Positions 1 through 9,254 of a stretch of 64,000 nt of DNA are shown in pieces (the stretch's first letter is position 1; each line of letters starts with the position of its first letter). Below the pieces are notes generated by a model. It did no database searches. It saw only the letters and a program-made list of their open reading frames with translations, and was not told the origin of the DNA. The stretch lies in the NCBI RefSeq assembly GCF_000940805.1, contig NZ_CP007142.1, forward strand, positions 4,936,593 to 5,000,592. The letters are read 5' to 3'. Source of the stretch: Gynuella sunshinyii YC6258. GTDB lineage: Bacteria; Pseudomonadota; Gammaproteobacteria; Pseudomonadales; Natronospirillaceae. Both the position numbers and the translations under genes were made by a program.

Positions 1-115
1 CTCTTCCACCATAGCCACCAGTATCAGCACCATAATTATAAGTATCATCTGCCCGACAAGCGTTGAGTATCAGCGACAGTAAGATCAACCAGCATAAGTT
101 TTTAAGTATGTTCAT
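1..115 (-). CDS. Lipoprotein, DUF2931-like, N-terminal part only (runs off left edge)
   Basis: Only the first ~38 codons are inside the window, starting at the ATG at 115-113. They encode a lipoprotein signal: MNILKN start, leucine-rich core, then lipobox LNAC, followed by RADD and a Gly/Tyr-rich stretch (TGGYGG). The DNA is almost the same as the 5' ends of the next two genes (239-865 and 918-1607), so this is the third copy of a tandem family. Export to the periplasm and lipid anchoring are inferred from the lipobox. By position behind a Tle1-like effector it is probably another immunity protein. The rest of the gene lies outside the window. Confidence 0.75.
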   Translation of the reverse strand, partial: MNILKNLCWLILLSLILNACRADDTYNYGADTGGYGGR

Positions 116-238
116 GAAGCTTCCTTGATGTTACGGCCAGCCTGAAAAATGTAAGGCCACCCTATAAATTCCATATCAGAAACTTGCAGGCTAATCACTT
201 TTCTAAAGGTTATGCGTGCTCAACCTGTGCAACGAGTT

Positions 239-865
239 TTAAGAGCCAGGGGGAATCAGATCCAACACCTCTGGCGGCAGATTACCCATTTCCACCTCCT
301 GTTCGGTCCCTGCACTGTGAATGCGTGCATCTCCCTCAGCCACGGTCGCCTGAATACGGGGGGCCAGTTCAAATTCATAAGAATCGTGTTTCGTACAACC
401 ACCGCGAGAGTTGACACAAATGACCGACCACCACACCTGCATACTGCCTTCCCCGCTGATACCGCTTACCAAGGCATGTGAAAATCCTGACTCGGTGGGA
501 TACCGCTCAAACCAATCCTTAATCTGTGCGCCTTTCTCTTCCGATATTTCTAAAGTTGCTTCATAGAAAGTTTGGGTGCGATAGGAGAACCAACGAGCCC
601 GGATAGTTTGTGGTAATGGTACATAGCCCGCACCAGCAGCCTTACCGCCAGGAAGACGTTTGGATGTATCGGATACGCCACCCGACAATGCCCCAACCGG
701 CACCCCCCAGGTCTCGTTAAACACCAGTTTTTCCACCCAAATGGGCCAACCTTTTCCGCCATAGCCACCAGTATCAAAACTATAATTATAAGTATCATCC
801 GCTCTACAGCCGCTGAGTATCAGCGACAGTAAGATCAACCAATATAAATTCTTAAGTATGTTCAT
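239..865 (-). CDS. Lipoprotein, DUF2931-like, putative immunity protein (copy 2)
   Basis: This is a 208-residue protein with a type II signal peptide: MNILKN, hydrophobic core, lipobox LSGC, mature N-terminus C-RADD. The body contains WPIWVEKLVFNE, a PLPQTIRARWFSYRTQ stretch and a late conserved ELAPRIQATVAEGD. The pattern of lipobox, P-x-x-I-x-x-x-W-x-S and aromatic residues recalls DUF2931 lipoproteins, which are often encoded next to DUF2235 (Tle1-type) effectors. It is closely related to the protein at 918-1607 but shorter at the C-terminus. The tandem arrangement suggests duplicated immunity proteins that neutralise a phospholipase in the periplasm. The family assignment is from memory of the motif pattern; the immunity role is inferred from context. 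Confidence 0.7.
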   Translation of the reverse strand: MNILKNLYWLILLSLILSGCRADDTYNYSFDTGGYGGKGWPIWVEKLVFNETWGVPVGALSGGVSDTSKRLPGGKAAGAGYVPLPQTIRARWFSYRTQTFYEATLEISEEKGAQIKDWFERYPTESGFSHALVSGISGEGSMQVWWSVICVNSRGGCTKHDSYEFELAPRIQATVAEGDARIHSAGTEQEVEMGNLPPEVLDLIPPGS

Positions 866-917
866 GAAGCTTCCTTGGGGTTATGGGCTACCTGAATCCT
901 GTCCTATAAAGGTTTTT

Positions 918-1607
918 TTACTGACTGACATGCGGTTTTGGACGAACCTGCTCAAGCAATTCTTCCGTAGTTGGCGGTGGCGTTTCTGGCGGAACAATCA
1001 AATCCAACACATCGGGCGGAATGATACCTTCACGAATGCTTTGACGGGTCGTGTTGTAATATTGATTGGGATCCCCTTCTGCTACCGTTGCTTGAATACG
1101 CGGGGCTAACTCAAAGTAATTACGCTCATACTTTGGACAACCAGCAAGAGAGTTGACACAAACTACAAGCCACCATGCTTGTATTGTCCCTTCACCACTA
1201 ATACCAGTGACCAGGGTATGCAAATATCCTTTCCTGGGGTATTGCTCAAACCACTGCTTAATATACAAGCGCTCCTCTTCGGATATCTCCAAAGTCGCTT
1301 CATAAAAGGTCTGTGTACGATAGGAGAACCAGCGGGCCCGTATAGTTTGTGGCAGAGGGACTGGTCCCATCGCGGAAGACTTCCCGCCAGGAAGACGCTC
1401 AGAAACATTTGAAATGCCGCCAGACAATCCACCAACTGGTACCCCCCAAGACTCGTTAAACACAAGCTTTTCCACCCAAATAGGCCAACCTGTACCACCA
1501 TAACCACCGGTATCAAACCCATAGTCATAGTAGCTATCATCTGCCCGGCAGGCACTAAGCAACAGTGACAATAAGATCATCCAACATATATTTTTAAGCA
1601 TGTTCAT
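918..1607 (-). CDS. Lipoprotein, DUF2931-like, putative cognate immunity protein (copy 1)
   Basis: This 229-residue lipoprotein (MNMLKN start, lipobox LSAC) is encoded directly behind the lipase effector. Its ATG at 1607 lies 14 bases inside the effector gene, which ends at 1594, implying translational coupling. Sequence blocks shared with the next copy include WPIWVEKLVFNESWGVPVG, PLPQTIRARWFSYRTQ and ELAPRIQATVAEGDPN. A Pro/Glu-rich tail (PPETPPPTTEELLEQV) is unique to this copy. Overlap with the effector makes this the best candidate for the cognate immunity protein, acting at the periplasmic face of the membrane. That function is inferred from gene order and lipoprotein export. Confidence 0.75.
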   Translation of the reverse strand: MNMLKNICWMILLSLLLSACRADDSYYDYGFDTGGYGGTGWPIWVEKLVFNESWGVPVGGLSGGISNVSERLPGGKSSAMGPVPLPQTIRARWFSYRTQTFYEATLEISEEERLYIKQWFEQYPRKGYLHTLVTGISGEGTIQAWWLVVCVNSLAGCPKYERNYFELAPRIQATVAEGDPNQYYNTTRQSIREGIIPPDVLDLIVPPETPPPTTEELLEQVRPKPHVSQ

Positions 1608-4077
1608 GGTGTTTCCTTGGTGTTATGGCCAGCCTGGGACGATTGGGGAAAACCTCCCGGCTTTTAAACAGAATACCCGGTGTATTGACAATACTGAGGC
1701 CACGCTCAGAAGTATGAATATAATCTTCGAGATAGATTTTGGCGTTATCGAGTTCCGCGCCATTGTTTCGCCAGTTTTGATAACACCAAGCCAAGTCTTC
1801 GGGGATATTATATGCTGCGTTATGGGGATCGATATTCCAAAGAGGTAAGCCGGCCACTTTGGCCATGTCGTACATCTGTCGCAATGGGTAGATAGATAGC
1901 TCCTTACGGATCGGAATCAGCTCATATACCTGAGTCCCCTGCATCATTATGGTATGGCCTCGTCGTTCAATATCCCGCTGTAACTGCCGCACTCGGAATT
2001 CCTCCCAGCCGGCATCGTACACCTTTTTAACCCGATAAAAGTCCCGCCAGTCATCAAAACTGGTGGCGGCACCGGGCGTTGGATTTTCGTACCCGCCGCC
2101 AACATCGGCATGGACACCGGGAACAATGGTCTCAGTAAAGTTTGCCGGCAAGCGACCTTTGGCATCGCTGATCCGGGTGGATGGAAAGTTATGACGAACC
2201 TCATGGGCAGCGACCAGATGCACCACCTGCTCAGCACTGGCCTCATTCAGGTTCAGATTGAACTCACCCTGCTTATCATTACCGGGCCAATAGAAACTGC
2301 CCACGGTATCCCAGAGTCCGACAAAAGCAACTCTGCCACTGATCTGTTGAGGAAAAGCATCAACTGCATTTAGCACACCATAAGGCTGATATTCAGCGGC
2401 CCATTGATTGATCATATTCACAAAGTGTCGGGCCAGGGCCGCACCGCGACTAAAACCGAACACATCAAAGATAAGTTCGTCATAACTATTTTCGGACAAG
2501 CGCATATGCATCTGCTCTAATGCATAAACAATACGCGCCTGCCCCCCCTCCTTACCAATACCAAATCCCAGCCCAATTTTATCCTCCTTGACCTTATAGC
2601 CGTTTAGGATTTGTACTCCCGTAATGGTACCAACCCCAGGGATATAAATAGCTCTGGAGGTAATAATTTCATAGGCCCGATCAATGGTCTGTTCGAGATA
2701 CAAATCCTGCATCTTCGCCACGTTGGAAATATCCCGGTCCGGCAGTTGTTCATCGTTGTAGCGGTTCTGGTTGGTGCCATCAAAAAACACTCCCAATCTC
2801 AAAATACGCTTCGGCCTGGAGCGGTTGGTCGGCGCCGTGTAACACCACAGTGATCCCAATTGGGGAACTTTGAGGATTTTTTGTAGCGAGCAGTTGTGTT
2901 GCTCTGTCTGGGTGAAAACTTTGTCCTGTTGACGCTGCTGTTCGGCGAGTTGATAGAGCTGTTTGCCAATGTCGCTGAGAGAATCAAAATACGGCGATTG
3001 ATTTCCAGGACGGCTTTCCGGTCTTGGTTTGCCACGATAACTGATCAGTGCCGCCAATGCGGCTTCTTTGGCCCAGGCATCCGGATCCTCGGCGTTCAAT
3101 TGCCCGGCCATTGTTTTGAGCGGTTGTAGTTCGCACTCATGGTCCAGCAGGTAGATCAGATCCACCAGGCACAAACCGACGCTCGGCAGATCCGGGTCAA
3201 GTATCCCCAGACTCTGCCCCAATTGGCTGGACAGTGTTTTGCTATCGGCTTTACATTGTTGGCTGAAGCGGCGGGCAAAAATATCCGGGCGCTGGTACCC
3301 ACAATCCCAGATATCCTGACCCATTGTAAACAGCGATGCCAACGGATCACCCTGATCGTTAAACAAGGCAGCATCCATCTGTTTGGGATCACCCGGAAGC
3401 AGTATTTCAGTATTGATTAAATGCAGGGGTTGCATCGTTGCCGGCCAGCTAGCAAGGGGGGTTGCGTGCTGGCGTTGTTCAGTGAGCTGATCACAGACCT
3501 GTTGCAGAGCATCGCGCGTTTGCTGCCACTGTTCTGCGGTGACCGGCGTGCCGATGTCATAACAGATCTGCTCCGGACCTGTCAGCGATAACTGACCGGT
3601 GGAACCACTCAGTTTGCCTTGAAAAACCTGAGTGTTGGTGGTGATCCGATAATCGGTCAGTACACCGGTCTTTTGATCGGGGTAGCGGTATTGCAACCAG
3701 GCAAAGTAATCCGGGTTATCAAACGCATCAACTCCGGGTATACCTTCAGGCTGGGTGTCGGTGATGTTATCGGTCCAGATCGGTGCCGGTTTGTCGAGAT
3801 TGATTCTGGGTTTGGCCGGTGTTGGTGTGCCACGAACCTCTCGCGGTCCAAGTTCGTACACCGTGCCCCGTCTCAAGGACTCATGATGTCGCAATAACGA
3901 CAACTGCCCACCACTATCCAGTACAAACATATGCAGTGAGGTCTGTTCCGGGGTAAACGCCTTCGCGTCTTTGGGATATTGATAAGTGGCGACCCAGCAT
4001 AAGGGGTTCAGGGAATAACCGTGACGTTGAATGAAGTCTTTAATGGCTTGCGGCAGGGTGCTGATGTCCTGAGACAT
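1594..4077 (-). CDS. Tle1-like (DUF2235) lipase effector
   Basis: This 827-residue protein has no signal peptide or membrane segment. The N-terminal ~410 residues are not recognised. The C-terminal half is an alpha/beta-hydrolase of the DUF2235/Tle1 type: RLGVFFDGTNQNR opens the domain, the nucleophile elbow GFSRG places the serine at residue ~543, GLWDTVGSF supplies the expected Asp region, and PGVHADVGGGYEN the His region. Tle1 family enzymes are type VI secretion phospholipases that attack membranes of competitor cells. The overlap with a lipoprotein gene fits an effector-immunity pair. No VgrG, PAAR or secretion gene is visible nearby, so delivery is unknown. The call of DUF2235 hydrolase is strong; the T6SS role is inferred. 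Confidence 0.85.
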   Translation of the reverse strand: MSQDISTLPQAIKDFIQRHGYSLNPLCWVATYQYPKDAKAFTPEQTSLHMFVLDSGGQLSLLRHHESLRRGTVYELGPREVRGTPTPAKPRINLDKPAPIWTDNITDTQPEGIPGVDAFDNPDYFAWLQYRYPDQKTGVLTDYRITTNTQVFQGKLSGSTGQLSLTGPEQICYDIGTPVTAEQWQQTRDALQQVCDQLTEQRQHATPLASWPATMQPLHLINTEILLPGDPKQMDAALFNDQGDPLASLFTMGQDIWDCGYQRPDIFARRFSQQCKADSKTLSSQLGQSLGILDPDLPSVGLCLVDLIYLLDHECELQPLKTMAGQLNAEDPDAWAKEAALAALISYRGKPRPESRPGNQSPYFDSLSDIGKQLYQLAEQQRQQDKVFTQTEQHNCSLQKILKVPQLGSLWCYTAPTNRSRPKRILRLGVFFDGTNQNRYNDEQLPDRDISNVAKMQDLYLEQTIDRAYEIITSRAIYIPGVGTITGVQILNGYKVKEDKIGLGFGIGKEGGQARIVYALEQMHMRLSENSYDELIFDVFGFSRGAALARHFVNMINQWAAEYQPYGVLNAVDAFPQQISGRVAFVGLWDTVGSFYWPGNDKQGEFNLNLNEASAEQVVHLVAAHEVRHNFPSTRISDAKGRLPANFTETIVPGVHADVGGGYENPTPGAATSFDDWRDFYRVKKVYDAGWEEFRVRQLQRDIERRGHTIMMQGTQVYELIPIRKELSIYPLRQMYDMAKVAGLPLWNIDPHNAAYNIPEDLAWCYQNWRNNGAELDNAKIYLEDYIHTSERGLSIVNTPGILFKSREVFPNRPRLAITPRKHHEHA

Positions 4078-4533
4078 GGGATAACGGTCCTTGTTCTGTG
4101 GTGAATCCTGGGTAGACGTATTGCCTACTCTGTAACTGCGGAAAGATAAAAAGGCTTATCTCAATAAACTCATCAGCCGTCAAACATAGAAAAACAGTTT
4201 TATGATGAAATTCACACCCGTCTCGTTGTTCTCATTCCCCTAACATCGATTTAGCGGATTTATTTCAGCAGATATGCTTAGTAAAGGTATGTTTGAAAAA
4301 GCCTGATGTTTTTCTGAGCAGTCAGGCAAAACACCCACCCCGCAAAATTCTCTGGATACTGTGCTGTCATTCCTATATCGCTCAAAGAAATAAATTCGTA
4401 TTTATTGGGTTATTGTTATCCGGCTTTTTATATGTCAAAAACCTTTGTGATCACCTCTGCTGACTGGTCAGTCACCATCATGAATGCCACCATTGCCAAC
4501 CTTCGTAGTTTCCAAGAATAAGAGGATAACCTC
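4078..4533 (+). other. Divergent intergenic region
   Basis: These 456 bases separate the divergent lipase-effector operon and the arabinofuranosidase gene, so promoters for both must lie here. I see AT-rich stretches but no clear -35/-10 pair or palindrome. An AGAGG ribosome-binding site precedes the ATG at 4534. No convincing gene is present. Confidence 0.5.
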
Positions 4534-6039
4534 ATGCAAGTGAAAGCGACTCTGCACCGCGATTTTACCATCGCCGACATTGATGACCGTCTCTACTCCG
4601 CCTTTATCGAACACATGGGCCGGGCCATCTACACCGGCATTTATGAGCCCGGCCATCCATCAGCTGACGCCAGAGGATTCCGCCAGGATGTGCTCGAACT
4701 GGTGCGCGATCTGAAAATTCCGGCTGTTCGTTATCCCGGTGGTAATTTTGTCTCTGCCTATGACTGGAAAGACGGTATCGGCCCCAAGGAAAATCGTCCC
4801 GTTCGACTGGATCTGGCCTGGCGCTCCAAGGAGACCAATCAGGTCGGCATCAATGAGTTCGCCTGGTGGGCAGAACAGGCAGGGCTGGAGATGATCCTGG
4901 CGGTCAACCTCGGTTCCGGCAACTTGCAGGATGCCAGAGAATTCGCAGAGTACGTCAATCACGCATCCGGTACTTACTGGTCAGATCTGCGCCGCAGTCA
5001 CGGTGTCGAAGACCCCTACAACGTCAAAATGTGGTGCCTCGGAAACGAAATGGACGGCCCCTGGCAGATAGGTCACAAAGATGCCAGAGAATACGGCCGG
5101 CTGGCGGATGAAACCTCCAAAGCGCTTAAAGGTCTGGACCCAAGCATCGAAACCATTGTCTGTGGCAGCTCCAGCGACGAAATGCCAACCTACCCCGAAT
5201 GGGAACGGGAAGTTTTGGATGCCTGCTATGAAAACGTCGACTACATATCCCTGCACAAATATTTTGGAAATAACTCCAATAACAGCTTGAACTTCTTCGC
5301 TAAAACCGAAGCCACCGGACGCTACATACAGGCGGTCAGCTCCATTATCGATTTCACCAAAGCCAAGAAACGGGCCCGCAATGACGTTTATATCTGTTTT
5401 GATGAATGGAATGTCTGGTATCACCGCCGCTCTGAAGACGATGCCAAAATACGCCAGTGGGACTGGCCGGAAGCTCCGGAGCTGCTGGAAGAAACCTATA
5501 ACTTTGAAGACGCCCTGTTCGTGGGTTGTCTGCTAAATGAATTTATCCGCCGGTCTGATCGGGTCAAAATTGCCTGTATCGCACAATTGGTGAACGTCAT
5601 TGCGCCAATCCGGGCGGACAAAGGTGGCCCAGCCTGGCGACAAACCATCTACTGGCCCTATCAGTTCGCTTCGCTCTATGGTCGGGGGCAGGCTCTGCAA
5701 GTGGTTACCAGTGGCCCGACTTACGACTGCGAAGTGGCTGATGATGTGCCGTACCTGGATATTGCCGCAACCCGTGACAAAGACACCATTACCCTATTTG
5801 TCATTAACCGTCATCCGACCGAAACCATGGATCTGGACGTTGCATTAACAGGGTATACCGCTGACCGAGTCCTGCTGCATCAATGTCTTGAGGGTCACGA
5901 CCTGAAAGCCACCAATAGCGGCACCACGCCGGATAAGGTTTCTCCTTCTGCCGGCAAACATCTTGGCATCGAAGATGAGCATCTGAAAGGTCGGTTAAAT
6001 CCCCTCTCCTACCATGCCATTCGTATAGCGGTACACTGA
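4534..6039 (+). CDS. abfA: Alpha-L-arabinofuranosidase, GH51
   Basis: This 501-residue enzyme matches the usual length of bacterial intracellular GH51 enzymes. Visible motifs are RYPGGNFVSAYDWKDGIGP (~67-85), CLGNEMDGPWQIG with the acid/base Glu at residue 172, and CFDEWNVWY with the nucleophile Glu at residue 291; the spacing matches characterised GH51 enzymes. No signal peptide is present, so it should act in the cytoplasm on imported arabino-oligosaccharides, releasing terminal alpha-L-arabinofuranosyl units by a retaining mechanism. It stands alone: no arabinose catabolic or transport genes are adjacent. The start is the ATG after the AGAGG site. Confidence 0.93.
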   Translation: MQVKATLHRDFTIADIDDRLYSAFIEHMGRAIYTGIYEPGHPSADARGFRQDVLELVRDLKIPAVRYPGGNFVSAYDWKDGIGPKENRPVRLDLAWRSKETNQVGINEFAWWAEQAGLEMILAVNLGSGNLQDAREFAEYVNHASGTYWSDLRRSHGVEDPYNVKMWCLGNEMDGPWQIGHKDAREYGRLADETSKALKGLDPSIETIVCGSSSDEMPTYPEWEREVLDACYENVDYISLHKYFGNNSNNSLNFFAKTEATGRYIQAVSSIIDFTKAKKRARNDVYICFDEWNVWYHRRSEDDAKIRQWDWPEAPELLEETYNFEDALFVGCLLNEFIRRSDRVKIACIAQLVNVIAPIRADKGGPAWRQTIYWPYQFASLYGRGQALQVVTSGPTYDCEVADDVPYLDIAATRDKDTITLFVINRHPTETMDLDVALTGYTADRVLLHQCLEGHDLKATNSGTTPDKVSPSAGKHLGIEDEHLKGRLNPLSYHAIRIAVH

Positions 6040-6052
6040 CAAACCCTCTGGC

Positions 6053-6080
6053 CTCCCGGCACATCTGTCCCTGCCGGGAG
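6053..6080 (+). terminator. Hairpin after the GH51 gene
   Basis: A perfect 9-bp stem (CTCCCGGCA / TGCCGGGAG, 10-base loop) begins 14 bases after the arabinofuranosidase stop codon. It lacks a strong T run downstream (TCAGAAATTTG), so it is at best a weak intrinsic terminator. Confidence 0.5.
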
Positions 6081-6839
6081 TCAGAAATTTGAAAACGCTT
6101 TCAGAAATATAATTGTGGAATAACAACAATCAGATCAAAGCTCACACGCCATACCAACGGAAAATATCCACCCAATAAATACAGTTTTTTCATCCCGGCC
6201 AATGGTAAAAAAGGTTGCATCAGAATGCGCAAATACACTATTGACTACAAATGAGCGCAAGTGCCGAATAGCGAGTCAAAGCGTATAAGATCAGCAGATA
6301 CAGAAAAATAACTACTTAAGCAAATCCTTAAAAACCCTGTGCACTCTACACTCCAACCTCTACAAACTGAATTTCACCAAGTACTCCGGTCTCTCGCCAA
6401 AAACATCCAAACACAGATGAAAAACATTTCATGATATTCTTCTGTAAAACATAAAAACCTGACAGATAAGACGCTTTCCTGGCCACTATTAAGGCGTAAA
6501 ACCAAAGATATCGTAATAATTCAGTACACAAAATTACGGGCCAGGTAACAATATGTTAAAACCATATATGCCATATTTTAGTACTAAAGTAGTAGGCACA
6601 CTGGATACCTACTATAGTTGGATATCCTATACTGGATATTGGGTAAAAAGATCATATAAAAGCCATTGAAAACCCCATGAAAAATGCATTACATGAATCT
6701 GCACGAAATGAATCAGACAATTATGAAACACTGTGAGAAATATCCAAAAACCCCCATCTCACTCAGAAACCACGCTCATATAAGTAATAATTAATACACT
6801 CATCCAGGTAACAGAAAAGTTGTAGGAGATTTAGTTATC
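6081..6839 (+). other. AT-rich upstream region of the oxoamine synthase operon
   Basis: About 760 bases without a convincing gene, clearly more AT-rich than the preceding gene. It holds the three TGGATA repeats listed separately and a short palindrome TACTAAAGTA near 6582-6591. A GGAG ribosome-binding site around 6825-6828 precedes the ATG at 6840. Small open frames here show no recognisable protein features. Confidence 0.45.
6602..6638 (+). promoter_or_regulatory. Three direct TGGATA repeats, possible operator
   Basis: TGGATA occurs at 6602-6607, 6619-6624 and 6633-6638, with start-to-start spacings of 17 and 14 bases, about 200 bases upstream of the oxoamine synthase start. Clustered direct repeats of this kind can be regulator half-sites. 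No known consensus is matched, so this is only a candidate. Confidence 0.25.
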
Positions 6840-9254
6840 ATGGCAAGACAACAGGCGATAGATTTAGCAGATCAGGTTTTCACTGTTGGAAGAAATAGAG
6901 AAATTCTGCACTTATACTCAGAAGATGAACAACTGAATGGTCGTACTCTAACCGTCAAACAAAAACAGTTGGTCAACTTTGGTTCATGTTCTTATTTAGG
7001 TCTCGAAAAAGATGAAAGGCTGATTGAGGCCTGCGTGGATGCGGCCAGAAGATATGGTACTCAATTCTCTTCCTCCCGCACATATATGTCTACAAACCAG
7101 TATCAAGAGCTGGAGTCATTATTTTATCAGCTGTACGGACAACCCTGTCTTGTTTCTCCGACTACCAGTCTAGGGCACATATCCACATTCCCTACGCTCG
7201 TAAAACCGGGCGACTTGATCGTCCTGGATCATCAAGTACATGCATCCATTCAAACCGCATGTAAGATACTCAAAGCCCAAGGTGAACGTATCGAAATGAT
7301 ACGTCACAATGACCTTAACCATCTTGAAAAACTCATTAAGCAACACCGTCAGACACGTGGAAAAATCTGGTATTGTGTGGATGGTGTTTACAGCATGTAC
7401 GGTGATCTGGCACCCATTGATGAGCTCTACCAACTCATGGACCGTTATCCGGAATTCTATTTATATGCAGACGATGCGCATGGTATGAGCTGGTGTGGAC
7501 AGAATGGAAAAGGCAGTGTGCGCGGTTCCAGAGAGCACCACCCACAAATGGTGTTGGCAGTCAGTCTCAATAAAGCTTTTGGATGCGCTGGAGGGCTTCT
7601 GGTGTTTCCCAATCAAGAGATGCGTAGAAGAGTACGCAGCTGCGGAGGTGGTTTAGTCTTTTCTGGTCCCATTCAGCCTCCCCTACTAGGTGCGGCTATT
7701 GCTTCGGCTAACATACACTTGTCTGGCGAAATTGAAGTCTTACAGCAAAAACTTGAAGAAAGAATAAAGTATTGTCTGATGCTCATTGAGCAATATAACC
7801 TCCCAGACGTCGCATTTTCTGGCTCTCCAATCTTTTATATAGGGACCAGCGAGCTAAATGCAGGCATTAATCTGGTCAAACGCCTCCACAATGACGGGTT
7901 TTACGTCAATACAGGTCTGTTTCCTACAGTTCCTCTGACGAATACTGGTGTAAGATTTACACTTACGAACCACGTTACCTTTGAAGATATCGAAAATCTG
8001 ATCAGCGCTATAGCCAAACATTACCCCTTGGCGCTGGAAGAAGAAAACGTTACCAGCGTGACCGTTGCAAATGCTTTTAAGTTACGGTCACCTCAAAAGG
8101 AGAATTTTCTCAAAAGTTACCCAAACATCCTGAAACCGAATTTTAAGGTAAAAATATCTTATAGCATTAAGGAATTAGAGAAAGAATGGGATAGTATCTC
8201 TACTTTCAAAGGCTCGACTGGGACGACCAATTTGAGACTACTTGAAGAGGTTTTTGGAGTTTCAAAACAACAAGATGTTGATCATAACCACTGGTTGTTC
8301 AGATATATCACCATAAGAGACCAAAATAACACAATTGTACTAATGGCTTTTTTTACAATATGCGACATAAAAACCGACATGTTCTCAAGACCAGAACTAA
8401 GTGATCTGGCAAGTATTAAGAGGCTTGAGAATCCAGATGCATTCACCAGCAGATGCCTAATGCTGGGTTCACCTGTTACCGAAGGAATGCACATGTATAT
8501 CGATGAAAGACACATACAGCGTAGTGAAGTTCTTAGTCTATTTCTGAACCAAGCAAAAAATATGCAATTGAATTTAAAGGCAGAAGTTCTTAGTCTACGA
8601 GACTTCCCCCCAGACCATTGGGTTTCAGAGCATATTGCAAGCAAAGGCTTTCTGGTCGAACAACTTCCAGAAACCCACTATCTAGAACAAGCAAAAAATT
8701 TCGCTACAGAAGAATTTATTTTCAACCTGAAGCGAGACTATAGAAAACACTGGAAAAAAAACATCATACCATTCATATCTAAATACTCATGTCATAAAAG
8801 GGAGTCAATAGATAGAGACACCCTGAATAATTTTTTTAACATGTATCTAAATCAGCAAAAAAAGGCAAAAGAGATTTCTACTTTCGCGTTACCTATTGAA
8901 CTATTATGGAACTCGACAAATAATGGGTACTGGACTTGTTTGGAATTAAAACACAACACCAGTTCTGCTGCTTGTATGTTTGTTATGGTTGACCAAGGAG
9001 AGTTATTTTGCATGCTTTTAGGCACAAATCCGGAATTTAAGAAATTGGGTGTATACAGAGCATGTCTGTACTATGCAGGAAAATATGCAAGAGATTTAGG
9101 TTTAGCAAAGATACATTTTGGATTAACAGCATCTTTAGAAAAAAAGAGGATGGGTGCTATATCTCAACCACTAGTTGCATTTGTTAGAACCACTAATAAC
9201 TATCAAATAGAAACATTAGAGTCTCTATCTAAAGGCAGAAATTTTTCATTATGA
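6840..9254 (+). CDS. Alpha-oxoamine synthase fused to a GNAT-like domain
   Basis: This is an 804-residue, two-domain protein. Residues ~1-410 are a PLP-dependent alpha-oxoamine synthase (BioF/KBL/SPT/CqsA family): FGSCSYLGL near the start, YADDAHGMSWCG with the PLP-binding Asp-Ala-His at ~212-214, and VSLNKAFGCAGG with the Schiff-base lysine K245. These enzymes condense an amino acid with an acyl-CoA or acyl-ACP, losing CO2, to give an amino-ketone. Residues ~420-804 resemble a BioF2/FemAB-type GNAT acyltransferase (LGTNPEFKKLGVYRACLYYA near the end). The next gene, a histidine kinase, overlaps by 4 bases. CqsA and LqsA autoinducer synthases belong to this fold and pair with kinases, so a signalling role is plausible; a lipid or biotin-like role is not excluded. 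The substrate is unknown. Confidence 0.8.
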   Translation: MARQQAIDLADQVFTVGRNREILHLYSEDEQLNGRTLTVKQKQLVNFGSCSYLGLEKDERLIEACVDAARRYGTQFSSSRTYMSTNQYQELESLFYQLYGQPCLVSPTTSLGHISTFPTLVKPGDLIVLDHQVHASIQTACKILKAQGERIEMIRHNDLNHLEKLIKQHRQTRGKIWYCVDGVYSMYGDLAPIDELYQLMDRYPEFYLYADDAHGMSWCGQNGKGSVRGSREHHPQMVLAVSLNKAFGCAGGLLVFPNQEMRRRVRSCGGGLVFSGPIQPPLLGAAIASANIHLSGEIEVLQQKLEERIKYCLMLIEQYNLPDVAFSGSPIFYIGTSELNAGINLVKRLHNDGFYVNTGLFPTVPLTNTGVRFTLTNHVTFEDIENLISAIAKHYPLALEEENVTSVTVANAFKLRSPQKENFLKSYPNILKPNFKVKISYSIKELEKEWDSISTFKGSTGTTNLRLLEEVFGVSKQQDVDHNHWLFRYITIRDQNNTIVLMAFFTICDIKTDMFSRPELSDLASIKRLENPDAFTSRCLMLGSPVTEGMHMYIDERHIQRSEVLSLFLNQAKNMQLNLKAEVLSLRDFPPDHWVSEHIASKGFLVEQLPETHYLEQAKNFATEEFIFNLKRDYRKHWKKNIIPFISKYSCHKRESIDRDTLNNFFNMYLNQQKKAKEISTFALPIELLWNSTNNGYWTCLELKHNTSSAACMFVMVDQGELFCMLLGTNPEFKKLGVYRACLYYAGKYARDLGLAKIHFGLTASLEKKRMGAISQPLVAFVRTTNNYQIETLESLSKGRNFSL

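Noticed and set aside
1594-4077. Type VI secretion gene cluster
   Set aside because: No VgrG, Hcp, PAAR or sheath gene is in the window; only the effector-like protein is seen.
6346-6531. 61-codon minus-strand frame in the AT-rich leader
   Set aside because: No ribosome-binding site or recognisable domain.
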